Source: GCA-2746365 sp963711255
GTDB lineage: Bacteria; Pseudomonadota; Gammaproteobacteria; SZUA-229
NCBI GenBank assembly: GCA_963711255.1
Contig: CAVQDO010000011.1
Coordinates: forward strand, 1 to 64,000
DNA: 64,000 nt
Direction of reading: 5' to 3'
The translations under genes and the position numbers were made by a program. The notes beneath the pieces were generated by a model. That model made no database searches and had not been told where the DNA came from. It worked only from the letters and a program-made list of their open reading frames with translations. Shown piece after piece: positions 9,525 to 17,556 of the stretch. The first letter of the stretch is position 1. Every line of letters begins with the position of its first letter.

Positions 9525-11477
9525 TTAGAAATAGTATTGATAGCTTAGATTTATATCGGTGAACTCTGTATTATCATTTTGCCATTGCTGTCTTGCATAA
9601 AACTTGATGGAATGGTTTGTGTTAATAGCATAATTCTGCGTGTACTGGGCACGGATGCGATAGACACTATCCAGGAACTGTTCGCCACTGATTTCGAGAC
9701 GGGCGGTAGTGTTTTTGAAATGTGACAGTAAACCGGTGTTGAAGCCGATAGCGGGTTCCAGCGTATTTCTTAGCTGTTTGTTGGCCTCCAGGCGGGCTAT
9801 AGCGAGTGCGTAATATTGATGGTTTTTTAAATACTCCCAGGTGCCACCGGCTCCGCCGGTAACATGATAAGTAAGCTGGTCTTTATTATTAGTTAGCTGT
9901 CTTTCGAAGCCGCTATAAACTTTCCATGACATCGGTGTGAAAAAATCATTTCTCGGTGTTAGCGAAAATATATCGACAAGGTCAAGCCGGAATAATCTCA
10001 GGCCGACATTATCTTCAGCGCGCATTACCAGGTTGCCAATATTGATCTGTGCTCCCTGTAAAAAGCCATTATTATTATCTTCCAGGTCGTGAAAGGCCAT
10101 CTTTAATGCAAATTCGGCATAGCTGTTATCTAGCCGTTCACCTGCAGAAAAGCTGGCTCTTTTACTTTTATGTCCGTTTTCTGGCGGGTAAGGCGTTGTT
10201 ATAGTTGTTTCGATATTAATGTCTTTGGCATAGGCATTTATTTTCTGCAGTAACTGGTAACTGCGTTTTGCTATAGCTGAGTCACGAGATGTTTTCGTGT
10301 TCTGATATCTTAAAAACCGGTAGGCAAGGTCAATGACTTTTTTTTGATCAAGCAGGCTTAGTTGCTTAAACGCATCGCTGTTAATAACTGCAATATCACC
10401 GGATAACTGTATGGCTAACTTTCGCTGATTATCGTTCAGGCTTTGTTTAATATGCTGAATTTCTGTTGCCTGCGCTGGTCGATAACTGGTTGCCTTAATC
10501 AGGCCGGCAGTTTCAATCGCACGAACAGTGTCTACTGGAATCGCTGTTAGTATAAATTCATCAGTAAGTTCAATACCAGGGCGGGCAACTTCCAGTAGTT
10601 CAAGTAATCGATAAGAGCAGTTTTCATCAAAGAAGTAATAATCGAAATTAATTGTTTTAAGTTCCCACAGGTGCAATATCATTCTTTCGGTTTCTGCAGG
10701 AGTAAGGTTTAATTCATATTCCCAGATATCGCGATGTTCAATCCGGTTGTATTCCTGTATTTTCTTATAATAGGGCTCGGTAATAAAAGATCCCGGATAA
10801 CCACCGGCCAGGCCGCGGTAAGCATATATCAATGAGTTATCATCATTGTTTATGTTTGCGCCAAAATTAACCGCAAAAGATAACCATTCAGACTGAGTAT
10901 CAGATGAATTATCCAGCCTTAACAGGGTGTGGCCAAACATGGAAGAGGGGCTATTAAGGTGGTAGGCAGGAAATATCATGGTGACACTATCCGCCCGTGT
11001 TAGCTGTCGCCACTCAAGGTATTCAGAACAATGTACCTCGGGAAGAACACCCTGGTTTATATCCAGTTTTTCAGATAGCCATGCTGTACGTGCTACAAAC
11101 TGGCATTGTGTCTGCCTGTTATCGTCTTCTGTTGTGAGAAATAGATGCCTGACTGTTTCCAGTAACTCTGCCTGCGGGTTAGTTCTGCCGTCGCTGGCAT
11201 AGAAAAATCGATCATCATCTACCTGGCTGTTAAAAGAGTTATATTCATTGTTGTAATGTAATAGGTTTAGCCATTCATTATTATTCCATAAGCGCATTTC
11301 CCTGGCTTTATCAACGAGCTTTTGACCTGTTTGCTGAGGGTCTGCATTAGCCTGGCTTATTGTTAAGCTCAATAGCAGTAATGCGTACAGCATAGCTGGT
11401 AAATAAGCGGAATATAGAGCAGATAGCCGTGTACCTGGAGAGTTAAGCATAGGGGTTGTTAATTGTAGATGTTGCAC
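9525..11477 (-). CDS. DUF4105 (Lnb N-terminal domain) membrane protein
   Basis: A 650-residue envelope protein with a hydrophobic N-terminal segment (LPAMLYALLLLSLTIS) that looks like a signal peptide. A central DUF4105/Lnb-type domain includes FPAYHLNSPSSMFGHTLLRL, the run YRGLAGGYPGSF and NFDYYFFDENCSYRLLELLE; the His/Cys pattern suggests a papain-like fold. The C-terminal third looks like a beta-barrel, with repeated short amphipathic strands and a terminal aromatic residue (LSYQYYF). The annotated start overlaps a terminator hairpin, so initiation at 11450 or 11393 is more likely. The biological role is unknown. Confidence 0.8.
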   Translation of the reverse strand: MQHLQLTTPMLNSPGTRLSALYSAYLPAMLYALLLLSLTISQANADPQQTGQKLVDKAREMRLWNNNEWLNLLHYNNEYNSFNSQVDDDRFFYASDGRTNPQAELLETVRHLFLTTEDDNRQTQCQFVARTAWLSEKLDINQGVLPEVHCSEYLEWRQLTRADSVTMIFPAYHLNSPSSMFGHTLLRLDNSSDTQSEWLSFAVNFGANINNDDNSLIYAYRGLAGGYPGSFITEPYYKKIQEYNRIEHRDIWEYELNLTPAETERMILHLWELKTINFDYYFFDENCSYRLLELLEVARPGIELTDEFILTAIPVDTVRAIETAGLIKATSYRPAQATEIQHIKQSLNDNQRKLAIQLSGDIAVINSDAFKQLSLLDQKKVIDLAYRFLRYQNTKTSRDSAIAKRSYQLLQKINAYAKDINIETTITTPYPPENGHKSKRASFSAGERLDNSYAEFALKMAFHDLEDNNNGFLQGAQINIGNLVMRAEDNVGLRLFRLDLVDIFSLTPRNDFFTPMSWKVYSGFERQLTNNKDQLTYHVTGGAGGTWEYLKNHQYYALAIARLEANKQLRNTLEPAIGFNTGLLSHFKNTTARLEISGEQFLDSVYRIRAQYTQNYAINTNHSIKFYARQQWQNDNTEFTDINLSYQYYF

Positions 11478-11483
11478 AAAAAA

Positions 11484-11512
11484 AAGCCCTGTATCCGAAG
11501 ATGCAGGGCTTT
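11484..11512. terminator. bidirectional rho-independent terminator
   Basis: Stem aagccctgta...atgcagggctt flanked by a run of A on the left and T on the right, so it can work in both directions. It directly follows the DUF3015 gene on the minus strand. Confidence 0.75.
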
Positions 11513-11530
11513 TTTATTTTATGATGCTGC

Positions 11531-12010
11531 TTAAGCAGTGATGTATTTAGCTAATGTCGCATCAGCTTTCATTACTTTTTCAATCGATGAAATCATTTCA
11601 GCTGCAGTTACATCTTCGCTTGGGAAGATAGCAGTGAAGTTTTCATGCATAACTTTTGCAAATGTATCACGATCCTGCTGCTCCACACCGTAGATGACAG
11701 CAACTGTATTCATCGCATCACCATTACCGCGAGCCACATCTTCTGAGAATTCGCCCATAATTGAGCCAACCATTGATGCGCCACCGTATGTCAGTGTGCC
11801 TGAAGTCGAACAGCCATTCGTACCTGTAGTCATACCAAAGGTGTTGTTACCAGAAGTACCATTGGTTGTAGATGCCAGGAAGTGAGCGCCTAATCCAGAT
11901 TGTCCTTCAAATAACATGTTTCCCCAGCCACAATTTGGGCCACCAGGTGCGTCTGCCATAGCAACGGATGATGCACTAAGTAAAACTAAACCTGTTATGA
12001 TTTTCTTCAT
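11531..12010 (-). CDS. DUF3015 family secreted protein
   Basis: A 159-residue protein with a clear signal peptide (MKKIITGLVLLSASSVAMA) and the DUF3015 pattern: GPNCGWGNMLF near the mature N terminus, the Cys in TGTNGCSTSG, and a helical C-terminal half (VAVIYGVEQQDRDTFAKVM). The two Cys could form a disulfide in the periplasm. Single gene with its own terminator. Function of the family is not known. Confidence 0.82.
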   Translation of the reverse strand: MKKIITGLVLLSASSVAMADAPGGPNCGWGNMLFEGQSGLGAHFLASTTNGTSGNNTFGMTTGTNGCSTSGTLTYGGASMVGSIMGEFSEDVARGNGDAMNTVAVIYGVEQQDRDTFAKVMHENFTAIFPSEDVTAAEMISSIEKVMKADATLAKYITA

Positions 12011-12281
12011 TCTACAACTCCAATATTATTGTTATCTTTTTATAAAGAGCCAAGATAATAATCTAATTATGCGTCATGATGCAAGTGATGAAAGGCTAAT
12101 AATAGGTATAAGTATTTATCCCGGTGGTCCTGTATAGCAAAGACATGAAAGTTTCTTCACAGTATCATAGGCTTATATGATTTTAATTAATTATTAAATT
12201 ACTGTATTCTAATGTGTCGGAGCTTATTAATTTAAGAAAATATGGTAGTTTTAGCGTTTTATTATTAACAACTTATTGACT

Positions 12282-13100
12282 ATGTATCGATATCTTTTTT
12301 TGCTGTCAGTGGTTTCATTTCTAGCCGCATGCAGTAATCTTTTATTTGTGCCTTTAAAATCGCACCCCATTACGCCGGATGCGATTGAACTTGTGCATGA
12401 AGATATTTATATAACCACTAACGATGGTTTAACATTGCATGGCTGGAAGCTGTTATCTGACGTGCCAGCCAACGGTAGCATTCTTTTCTTTCATGGTAAC
12501 GGTGATAATGTCAGTACCCAGTTACCCAATACTTTCTGGCTGCCAGAAGCTGGTTATGATGTTTATATATTTGACTATCGTGAATATGGCCGCTCACAGG
12601 GAAAGGCAGAACTTGATAAAATAATTAACGATATGGAAATAATGATTGCCCGCGCAGTTGATGAATTACCAGCGGATGAAAAGCTGATTATAGTGGGGCA
12701 TAGCCTCGGTGCCAGCATGGCGATTTATTCACTCGCTCATAGTAGCTATCGTGACAGAATTAAAGCATTGGTAACCGTCGAGGCCTTTAGCGATTATCAT
12801 GATGTTACCCAGGATGTGCTGTCGAGAAGCTGGTTATTCTGGTTGTTCCAGTGGCCTTTATCGTACACCGTTGATAATACCTACCGGCCACTGGATTCTG
12901 TCGGGCTGATTTCTCCTGTCCCTTTGTTAATACTGCACAGCGAATCTGATGAAATGATCGATATGTATCATGCGCAGCGCTTATATGATGCTGCAAAAGA
13001 GCCGAAGTCGCTGCAGTTAATTGATAGTAATCATAGCAATATATTTATCAAGCCTGAAAACAGGAAGGTATTGCTTGATTATTTAATGGAGCTTAAATAA
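12282..13100 (+). CDS. alpha/beta hydrolase lipoprotein
   Basis: Predicted membrane-anchored serine hydrolase. The N terminus is a lipoprotein signal with lipobox LAAC (Cys about 18). The alpha/beta hydrolase core has FFHGNGDN (oxyanion region), the nucleophile elbow GHSLG (about residue 147), an acidic residue in LHSESDEMID and the catalytic His in DSNHSN. It resembles the Bem46/YfhR-like hydrolase group. The ATG at 12282 is preferred to the upstream in-frame TTG because it directly begins the signal peptide. Substrate unknown. Confidence 0.82.
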   Translation: MYRYLFLLSVVSFLAACSNLLFVPLKSHPITPDAIELVHEDIYITTNDGLTLHGWKLLSDVPANGSILFFHGNGDNVSTQLPNTFWLPEAGYDVYIFDYREYGRSQGKAELDKIINDMEIMIARAVDELPADEKLIIVGHSLGASMAIYSLAHSSYRDRIKALVTVEAFSDYHDVTQDVLSRSWLFWLFQWPLSYTVDNTYRPLDSVGLISPVPLLILHSESDEMIDMYHAQRLYDAAKEPKSLQLIDSNHSNIFIKPENRKVLLDYLMELK

Positions 13101-13102
13101 TA

Positions 13103-13180
13103 GTTATCAGTTATCAGTTATCAGTTTGCAGTTGAAAGCGGTAAATCTTTTACTGCCAACTGCCAACTGCCAACTTCTAA
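13103..13180. repeat. tandem/inverted short-repeat element
   Basis: Three tandem copies of ttatcag are followed by tgcagttg. The complementary block aactgccaactgccaactg lies about 40 bp further on, giving a hairpin-prone unit between two convergent genes. It does not match the other repeat families in the window. Confidence 0.5.
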
Positions 13181-13187
13181 CTTTCTT

Positions 13188-13673
13188 TTATTCCGTTGCA
13201 GTTTTTGCAAAATTGGCTAAAGCCTTGCTGACTTTTTCAATCGGTTTTTCACAACCTTGTATATTATGTCGTTTTGCCAGGTATGCAGGGTCGTTATAAC
13301 TGAGCCATACCTGTCCTGATTTATCTTCGTAAGCCAGCGCTTTTTGCGGTAAATCGATAGCCATGGTCTGTGAACATAGCATGAGTGGTGTGCCGACTTT
13401 TGGATTGCCAAAAATCAGTAATTCAGTAGGACGCAGCTGTAAATTAATTTTTGCGGCGCCGGCTGTGTGATTAACACGTTCAAAAATAGTCATGCCTTTG
13501 CTTTTTAATGCATTCTCCAGGCGGTTTATGGTTTCACTAACATTATGCTTGCTTATGATGGTGATTAAGCCTGTCGCCATGTTCTTTTCAGTTTCTTGTG
13601 CAGTTGCCTGCGTGTTTATAGCGCCAAGTAAAATAATGGGGAGTAAGCAGATTTTTAAAGACTTGTTATACAT
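13188..13673 (-). CDS. DUF302 family secreted protein
   Basis: A protein of about 161 residues with a signal peptide (MYNKSLKICLLPIILLGAIN) and a DUF302 domain: VSETINRLENALKSKGMTIFERVNHTAGA, LLIFGNPKVGTPLM and the run LPQKALAYEDKSG. The start at 13673 is chosen because GGAGG lies six to ten bases upstream; the in-frame ATG at 13712 has no ribosome site. DUF302 proteins are often found beside sulfur and redox genes, and here the gene follows a porin/DsrE cluster, but it is separated from it by a terminator. Function unknown. Confidence 0.82.
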   Translation of the reverse strand: MYNKSLKICLLPIILLGAINTQATAQETEKNMATGLITIISKHNVSETINRLENALKSKGMTIFERVNHTAGAAKINLQLRPTELLIFGNPKVGTPLMLCSQTMAIDLPQKALAYEDKSGQVWLSYNDPAYLAKRHNIQGCEKPIEKVSKALANFAKTATE

Positions 13674-13728
13674 GTAGCCTCCGTTATAGTAATTACAGGG
13701 AATGAGTGTCATTTATTATAGAAAAAAA

Positions 13729-13750
13729 ATGGGGTTCTTTCGAACCCCAT
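13729..13750 (-). terminator. terminator downstream of porin
   Basis: Perfect 9-bp stem (atggggttc/gaaccccat) with a T run on the minus strand. It ends the dsrE-like/porin transcript before the DUF302 gene. Confidence 0.75.
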
Positions 13751-13812
13751 AATATGCATATCACATAGCATGATATATATTTGTCGTTATTATTACTAAT
13801 TACCCATAGTTT

Positions 13813-15192
13813 TTAGAATATGTGTGTTAGTTGTACAGCATATCGCATATTAACAGTATCAAGGTTAGCGTTAGGTCCTGCGCCAGCACCGAAATCTACA
13901 GCTTCAAACGAACGACCAGCAGCTTCCATGTTTATACGTGTTTTTTTGTTGATATGGTATTGTGCGCCCAATGTAAGAGTTTCGAACTTGAACTCTAATG
14001 TTTTACCAGCAACAGGTGCTGGTGCTCCAGCTGGGAAAGGTGTGTCATCTGTCAGACGATTGTACACATCGTAACGAAGATCAATTTCCCAATCTGTGCC
14101 TGGGATGTACCAGCCACCTTCCAGGTAGTAACCATTTGCTTCGCCGTCAGCGCCATTACCCGCTGGCGTGGCGGTGTTAATATCAAAGGTGGATTTATCC
14201 TGACCAACAAAAATCATGCCTTCACCCTGCATATATTCAGCTGAAACACGGAAAGGTTTTTGCAGGTATTTTACACCGAGACCACTACGATCACGATCAT
14301 GTGATGTCGGGTTGAAGGTAGCGTCGTCGCTAGCATCCAGCAAGCGTTTACCCGTTTGCGCCCAGGCAAACATTTTCAGTCCTTCGCGTCTTCCGCCTTT
14401 TCCACCAAATACCATTTCAGATGACCAATATAAATATTTGTCATAGAAACCATCAGCGTTACCGAAGTTCAGGCCATTACCATTACCAACCATGACCGCA
14501 TAGCTGTGCTCCCAGTCATCGACCTTGAAAGTATCAAATACCTGTACACCGGTATCACGAAAAGCACTAACTGAAGAGTTAAATGCGCCGATACCTTCAG
14601 TTGCGGGTAGTACTAGCGGGGGATTATTTGATTGTGCCTCAAACTCTCCATTATTATTTGGGAAACGTTCGAGTAATAACTGGTTTGTAACCGTGGTGAA
14701 GTTAATGTAATCAAACACGTGAATAGCTTGTAAGCCTTCTTCAGAGCCGGGTGTTTTAAATAAACCAGCACGGATTCGAGCGCCGGGAATTTGGTTAAAT
14801 GTGATACTGGCATCGGTAACACGTACATTACGATCCCCTGGACCAGTAATACCGTTATTTCCAAATTCAGCGAGTAAAAAGTAATTAACGTCAGTGTCTA
14901 GTGGTAACCCGGTGCCGCGGACACCTATACGTGCACGGTTCACGTTAAATTGATCCTGTTCACTCAGGTTAGGACCGATCAATTTAGGCGGGATATAACC
15001 GCCGCCTGCATTAGCATTACTGTTATCTTTTTGATACTGCACCTGTATAAAGCCCCACAATTTGGCTCGTGCAGATTGCCCGGCAGGTTCTGTACCCTGC
15101 AGCATTAACCAGTTTGCAGCCTGTACAGATGACGCGCAGGTCAACAGCGTCGCGCCAATGGCTTTTATTAATAATTTGTTCTTGTAATTCAT
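13813..15192 (-). CDS. phosphate-selective porin O/P-like outer membrane protein
   Basis: Outer-membrane barrel of 459 residues with a signal peptide ending in SVQA|ANWL and a C-terminal beta-strand ending in TYPE Phe (YAVQLTHIF), as expected for BAM-dependent insertion. Porin O/P-like features include FNVNRARIGVRG, the loop SITFNQIPGARIRAGLFK and long alternating strands. It lies 45 bp downstream of a secreted DsrE-like gene and upstream of a terminator, so the two are probably cotranscribed from the ECF-type promoter at 15745-15769. The family name does not prove a phosphate substrate; a sulfur oxyanion is equally possible here. Confidence 0.8.
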   Translation of the reverse strand: MNYKNKLLIKAIGATLLTCASSVQAANWLMLQGTEPAGQSARAKLWGFIQVQYQKDNSNANAGGGYIPPKLIGPNLSEQDQFNVNRARIGVRGTGLPLDTDVNYFLLAEFGNNGITGPGDRNVRVTDASITFNQIPGARIRAGLFKTPGSEEGLQAIHVFDYINFTTVTNQLLLERFPNNNGEFEAQSNNPPLVLPATEGIGAFNSSVSAFRDTGVQVFDTFKVDDWEHSYAVMVGNGNGLNFGNADGFYDKYLYWSSEMVFGGKGGRREGLKMFAWAQTGKRLLDASDDATFNPTSHDRDRSGLGVKYLQKPFRVSAEYMQGEGMIFVGQDKSTFDINTATPAGNGADGEANGYYLEGGWYIPGTDWEIDLRYDVYNRLTDDTPFPAGAPAPVAGKTLEFKFETLTLGAQYHINKKTRINMEAAGRSFEAVDFGAGAGPNANLDTVNMRYAVQLTHIF

Positions 15193-15237
15193 TCTTCATC
15201 CTCCCGAAAGGAAATATATTTTTTTAGGTGCAATTTT

Positions 15238-15678
15238 TTATGGTTTGAGCAGTTTGAATCCCTGGTTTTGTAAGTCTATGATGCGTACTGCTCCGCCTGG
15301 AACGACAGTTGCATTACTATTTATTTCTGGTGGATGTCCTAAAATTTTTGACATCTTTGTAATTGTGTTTCCGCATGCGGCAAACTTCACACCACTGGAA
15401 GTCAGTCCAGTAATACGGCCTTTGTTAACGTTGTCTTTGAACATCAGGCGTAAGCCAGGACCAAAGGCAACAATTTCCACATCAACTTTGTCCTGGCCAT
15501 AATGTTTGATCAGGTTTGATGCGACATTAAGTACTAATGTCTGTTTCGAAGGGTCATTGTCGCTGATTTGTAAGACGATCCTTTCTTCTGCAAAGGGTTT
15601 ATCGTCCTCTGCGGCAAGTATGGGATAGCTAATGCTTAGTGTTATTAATAGAAAAAGTATTGCTGTTATTTTTTTCAT
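15238..15678 (-). CDS. secreted DsrE-like protein (2)
   Basis: A 146-residue periplasmic DsrE-fold protein. Signal peptide MKKITAILFLLITLSISYPILA, then strands RIVLQISDN and VDVEIVAFGPGL, and a single Cys (about residue 102) in VKFAACGNTI, the position used for sulfane sulfur in cytoplasmic DsrE/TusD proteins. The C-terminal GGAVRIIDLQNQGFKLLKP is typical of this group. It has a signal peptide, unlike DsrE of the dsr operon. It sits upstream of the porin gene and downstream of a promoter that matches that of the ECF sigma operon. Binding or transfer of sulfane sulfur in the periplasm is inferred, not shown. Confidence 0.8.
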   Translation of the reverse strand: MKKITAILFLLITLSISYPILAAEDDKPFAEERIVLQISDNDPSKQTLVLNVASNLIKHYGQDKVDVEIVAFGPGLRLMFKDNVNKGRITGLTSSGVKFAACGNTITKMSKILGHPPEINSNATVVPGGAVRIIDLQNQGFKLLKP

Positions 15679-15744
15679 TGTATTTCCTGCTTTGGTGAAT
15701 CTAAAAGTAATAAAAATGATTTATTGTTTTTGTTATAGGTGAAA

Positions 15745-15769
15745 GACGCTGTCTTTAGTTTTTTATTCG
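15745..15769 (-). promoter_or_regulatory. ECF-type promoter of the dsrE-like/porin unit
   Basis: On the minus strand: -35-like CGAAT (15769-15765), 16-bp spacer, -10-like CGTC (15748-15745) followed by TT. Same core (GAAT, 16 bp, CGTCT) as the two divergent promoters at 16920-16981. Confidence 0.6.
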
Positions 15770-15804
15770 CAATAAATTCATTATTGTTAATTAAGGCCGA
15801 TAAA

Positions 15805-16293
15805 TTATGGTTTTATATAGGCGTATCCCATTAACTGTAAGCGGGCGACTTCAGCAACACCGCTGGGAACGATGTCTTCTTTTTCTACGTTATAAAGGTC
15901 ATTCTCAATGTCAACCTTGCGGCCTCGAACGGTATTGTCGCAGACATTAAATGAAACACCCTGGCTTTTCAGGCCGTCTATTTTTGCTGTCATCTCTGCA
16001 TTGGCATTGGCATGTTTGAATTTTTTTAACTTTGCTAATGAGTCAGGCTCAAGCAGCAGTGCAAGGCCGTTACCGTGTAATACTATTTTTAAATCCAGGT
16101 TTTCCTTACCTACAGCATTGATGTGGTTCTGTACATTACGCAGGGCGCCAGCCTGTTGTTTAGGATTGTCATAGTTGATGTGGTATACAACTTTTTGTTT
16201 ACCATATCGGTCATTGGCATTGGATGTTGTTGTCGCGAATAGACACATTACGACTAAAAAAGCGGATAATACTTTTGTATTTAAAAGTTTCAT
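15805..16293 (-). CDS. secreted DsrE-like protein (1)
   Basis: A 162-residue periplasmic protein with signal peptide (MKLLNTKVLSAFLVVMCLFATTT). The mature part has the DsrE-like fold: KVVYHINYDNPKQQAGALRNV, LDLKIVLHGNGLALLL and one mature Cys (about residue 118) in VSFNVCDNTV. The end RLQLMGYAYIKP resembles the ends of the other two DsrE-like domains in this cluster. It starts 36 bp after the tlpA-like gene, so it is probably in the same transcript. Likely a periplasmic sulfur-carrier or sulfide-related protein, but the ligand is not known. Confidence 0.8.
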   Translation of the reverse strand: MKLLNTKVLSAFLVVMCLFATTTSNANDRYGKQKVVYHINYDNPKQQAGALRNVQNHINAVGKENLDLKIVLHGNGLALLLEPDSLAKLKKFKHANANAEMTAKIDGLKSQGVSFNVCDNTVRGRKVDIENDLYNVEKEDIVPSGVAEVARLQLMGYAYIKP

Positions 16294-16329
16294 GGTTTTT
16301 CCTTTTATCGTTGAAGGTTGTTCCCGAAT

Positions 16330-16860
16330 TTATTGTTTAGTACTGCTTCGGGGGTGCAGTTTTAATTTATTAATAAACTTTTCCAGAATATCCTGTGTGA
16401 CGGCGCCGACCTGCATGCCCTTAATATTTCCATCCGGGTCAAATATGTAGGTCGTGGGCAAACCTTCGAGGCGACCGAGTCCCATTTTTACTGTAATGTC
16501 TGAATCGCTTAGTAGTAATGGAAAGTCGATGAGATAGTCTTCTGCAAACGTGATGACTTCATCTTTATTGGCGTAGCCATAACTGGGGAAGTCAATGGCA
16601 ATACCAACAACAACGCCATCGGTGTCTTTGTGCTCATCGTGAAATCGCACAAGTTCGGGCATTTCTTCACGGCAGGGTGGGCAATCTGTACCCCAGATGT
16701 TCAGCACCACCCATTGTCCATGGCCGATATATTTAGAAAGAATCTCATTTTCTCCGCTTATATTCATCAGTGAAATAGTCGATGGCGGGGATGCATTGAC
16801 ACTGTGAGCGCTCAGTAAGCAAATCAGGAGAAAACAGGTATTTGGAAAAAATAGCTTCAT
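16330..16860 (-). CDS. TlpA-like periplasmic thioredoxin
   Basis: Thiol-disulfide oxidoreductase of 176 residues with signal peptide (MKLFFPNTCFLLICLLSAHSVNA) and the redox motif WGTDCPPCREEMPEL (Cys about 60 and 63). The TlpA/ResA insertion is present, as is the cis-Pro loop LEGLPTTYIFDPDG. It would reduce or exchange disulfides/persulfides in the periplasm. It is divergent from the ECF sigma gene, with its own matching promoter at 16920-16944, and followed by a secreted DsrE-like protein, which suggests a role in keeping that protein's single Cys in the right redox state. Confidence 0.88.
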   Translation of the reverse strand: MKLFFPNTCFLLICLLSAHSVNASPPSTISLMNISGENEILSKYIGHGQWVVLNIWGTDCPPCREEMPELVRFHDEHKDTDGVVVGIAIDFPSYGYANKDEVITFAEDYLIDFPLLLSDSDITVKMGLGRLEGLPTTYIFDPDGNIKGMQVGAVTQDILEKFINKLKLHPRSSTKQ

Positions 16861-16919
16861 ATGCTTGATAATTGTGTTAATCCCGGGTTATTTTAAATTT
16901 ATCTATGCAGTAACATATA

Positions 16920-16944
16920 GACGGCGGTGTTTTGTAATTATTCA
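16920..16944 (-). promoter_or_regulatory. ECF-type promoter of tlpA-like/dsrE-like unit
   Basis: Minus strand: TGAAT (16944-16940), 16-bp spacer, CGTC (16923-16920) followed by TA. Matches the other two promoters of the cluster in both boxes and spacing. Lies about 60 bp upstream of the gene start. Confidence 0.65.
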
Positions 16945-16956
16945 TTGTTAATTTAT

Positions 16957-16981
16957 GGAATAATTTCTTAGCTGCTACGTC
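16957..16981 (+). promoter_or_regulatory. ECF-type promoter of sigma/anti-sigma operon
   Basis: GGAAT (16957-16961), 16-bp spacer, CGTC (16978-16981) followed by TA: the classic layout for an ECF (sigma-E-like) promoter. It implies that the sigma factor drives its own gene. Initiation a few bases downstream would put translation at the ATG at 17008. Confidence 0.7.
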
Positions 16982-17007
16982 TAGTCATGAGGTATAGGGA
17001 GTTTTAT

Positions 17008-17556
17008 ATGAAAGTTGTAAAAAATCTGGTAGCGGCACTATCTTTGAAATCGGAGTTTTCGGCTCGACGCGATAAGTTGTACCGCATTGCTTATTCATGG
17101 TGCCATGACCAATCGCTGGCGGATGACCTGGTTCAGGAAACTATCTATAAGGCGCTAAAATATGCAGCGAATTTAAGAGATGTTCAAACTATCGATACCT
17201 GGTTATACCGGATTCTGTATAACTGCTGGCAGGATTATTTACGTGTTAAAGGCAGAAATGTAGAATTCGTTGAAATGCTGGATGATGATCAGGTGTCTCA
17301 GACTGAACATTATCAGCAGTCTCAGATAGTCAAACGTGTGCGAGCTTCAGTGGAGAAATTGCCATTGCCGTTACGCGAAGTGGTGACGCTGGCAGATTTT
17401 GCCGGTTTTAGTTATGCACAGATTGCTGAAATTACAGGGGTTCCGATAGGAACGGTGATGAGCAGGCTGTTCAGGGCGAGAAAAACATTAAAACAACAGT
17501 TGCTTGAATTTGGTAGTGGTGAATTATCTGCATTTGAATTGCGGAGGGTTAAATAA
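17008..17556 (+). CDS. ECF RNA polymerase sigma factor
   Basis: Extracytoplasmic-function sigma-70 factor of about 182 residues. Region 2 has YRIAYSWCHDQSLADDLVQETIYKAL (helix that melts and reads the -10) and DTWLYRILYNCWQDYLR. Region 4 has LPLPLREVVTLADFAGFSYAQIAEI and GTVMSRLFRARKTL (helix-turn-helix for the -35). The start at 17008 has AGGGAG six bases upstream and lies downstream of the predicted promoter; the in-frame ATG at 16987 overlaps the expected transcription start. Its stop overlaps the anti-sigma start (TAATG). Its targets are inferred to include the three GAAT-N16-CGTCT promoters in this locus. Confidence 0.92.
   Translation: MKVVKNLVAALSLKSEFSARRDKLYRIAYSWCHDQSLADDLVQETIYKALKYAANLRDVQTIDTWLYRILYNCWQDYLRVKGRNVEFVEMLDDDQVSQTEHYQQSQIVKRVRASVEKLPLPLREVVTLADFAGFSYAQIAEITGVPIGTVMSRLFRARKTLKQQLLEFGSGELSAFELRRVK

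Noticed and set aside
13813..15192. Calling the porin a phosphate porin (oprP/oprO)
   Set aside because: Family similarity does not fix the substrate and no pho genes or Pho box were noticed; the context is sulfur-related.
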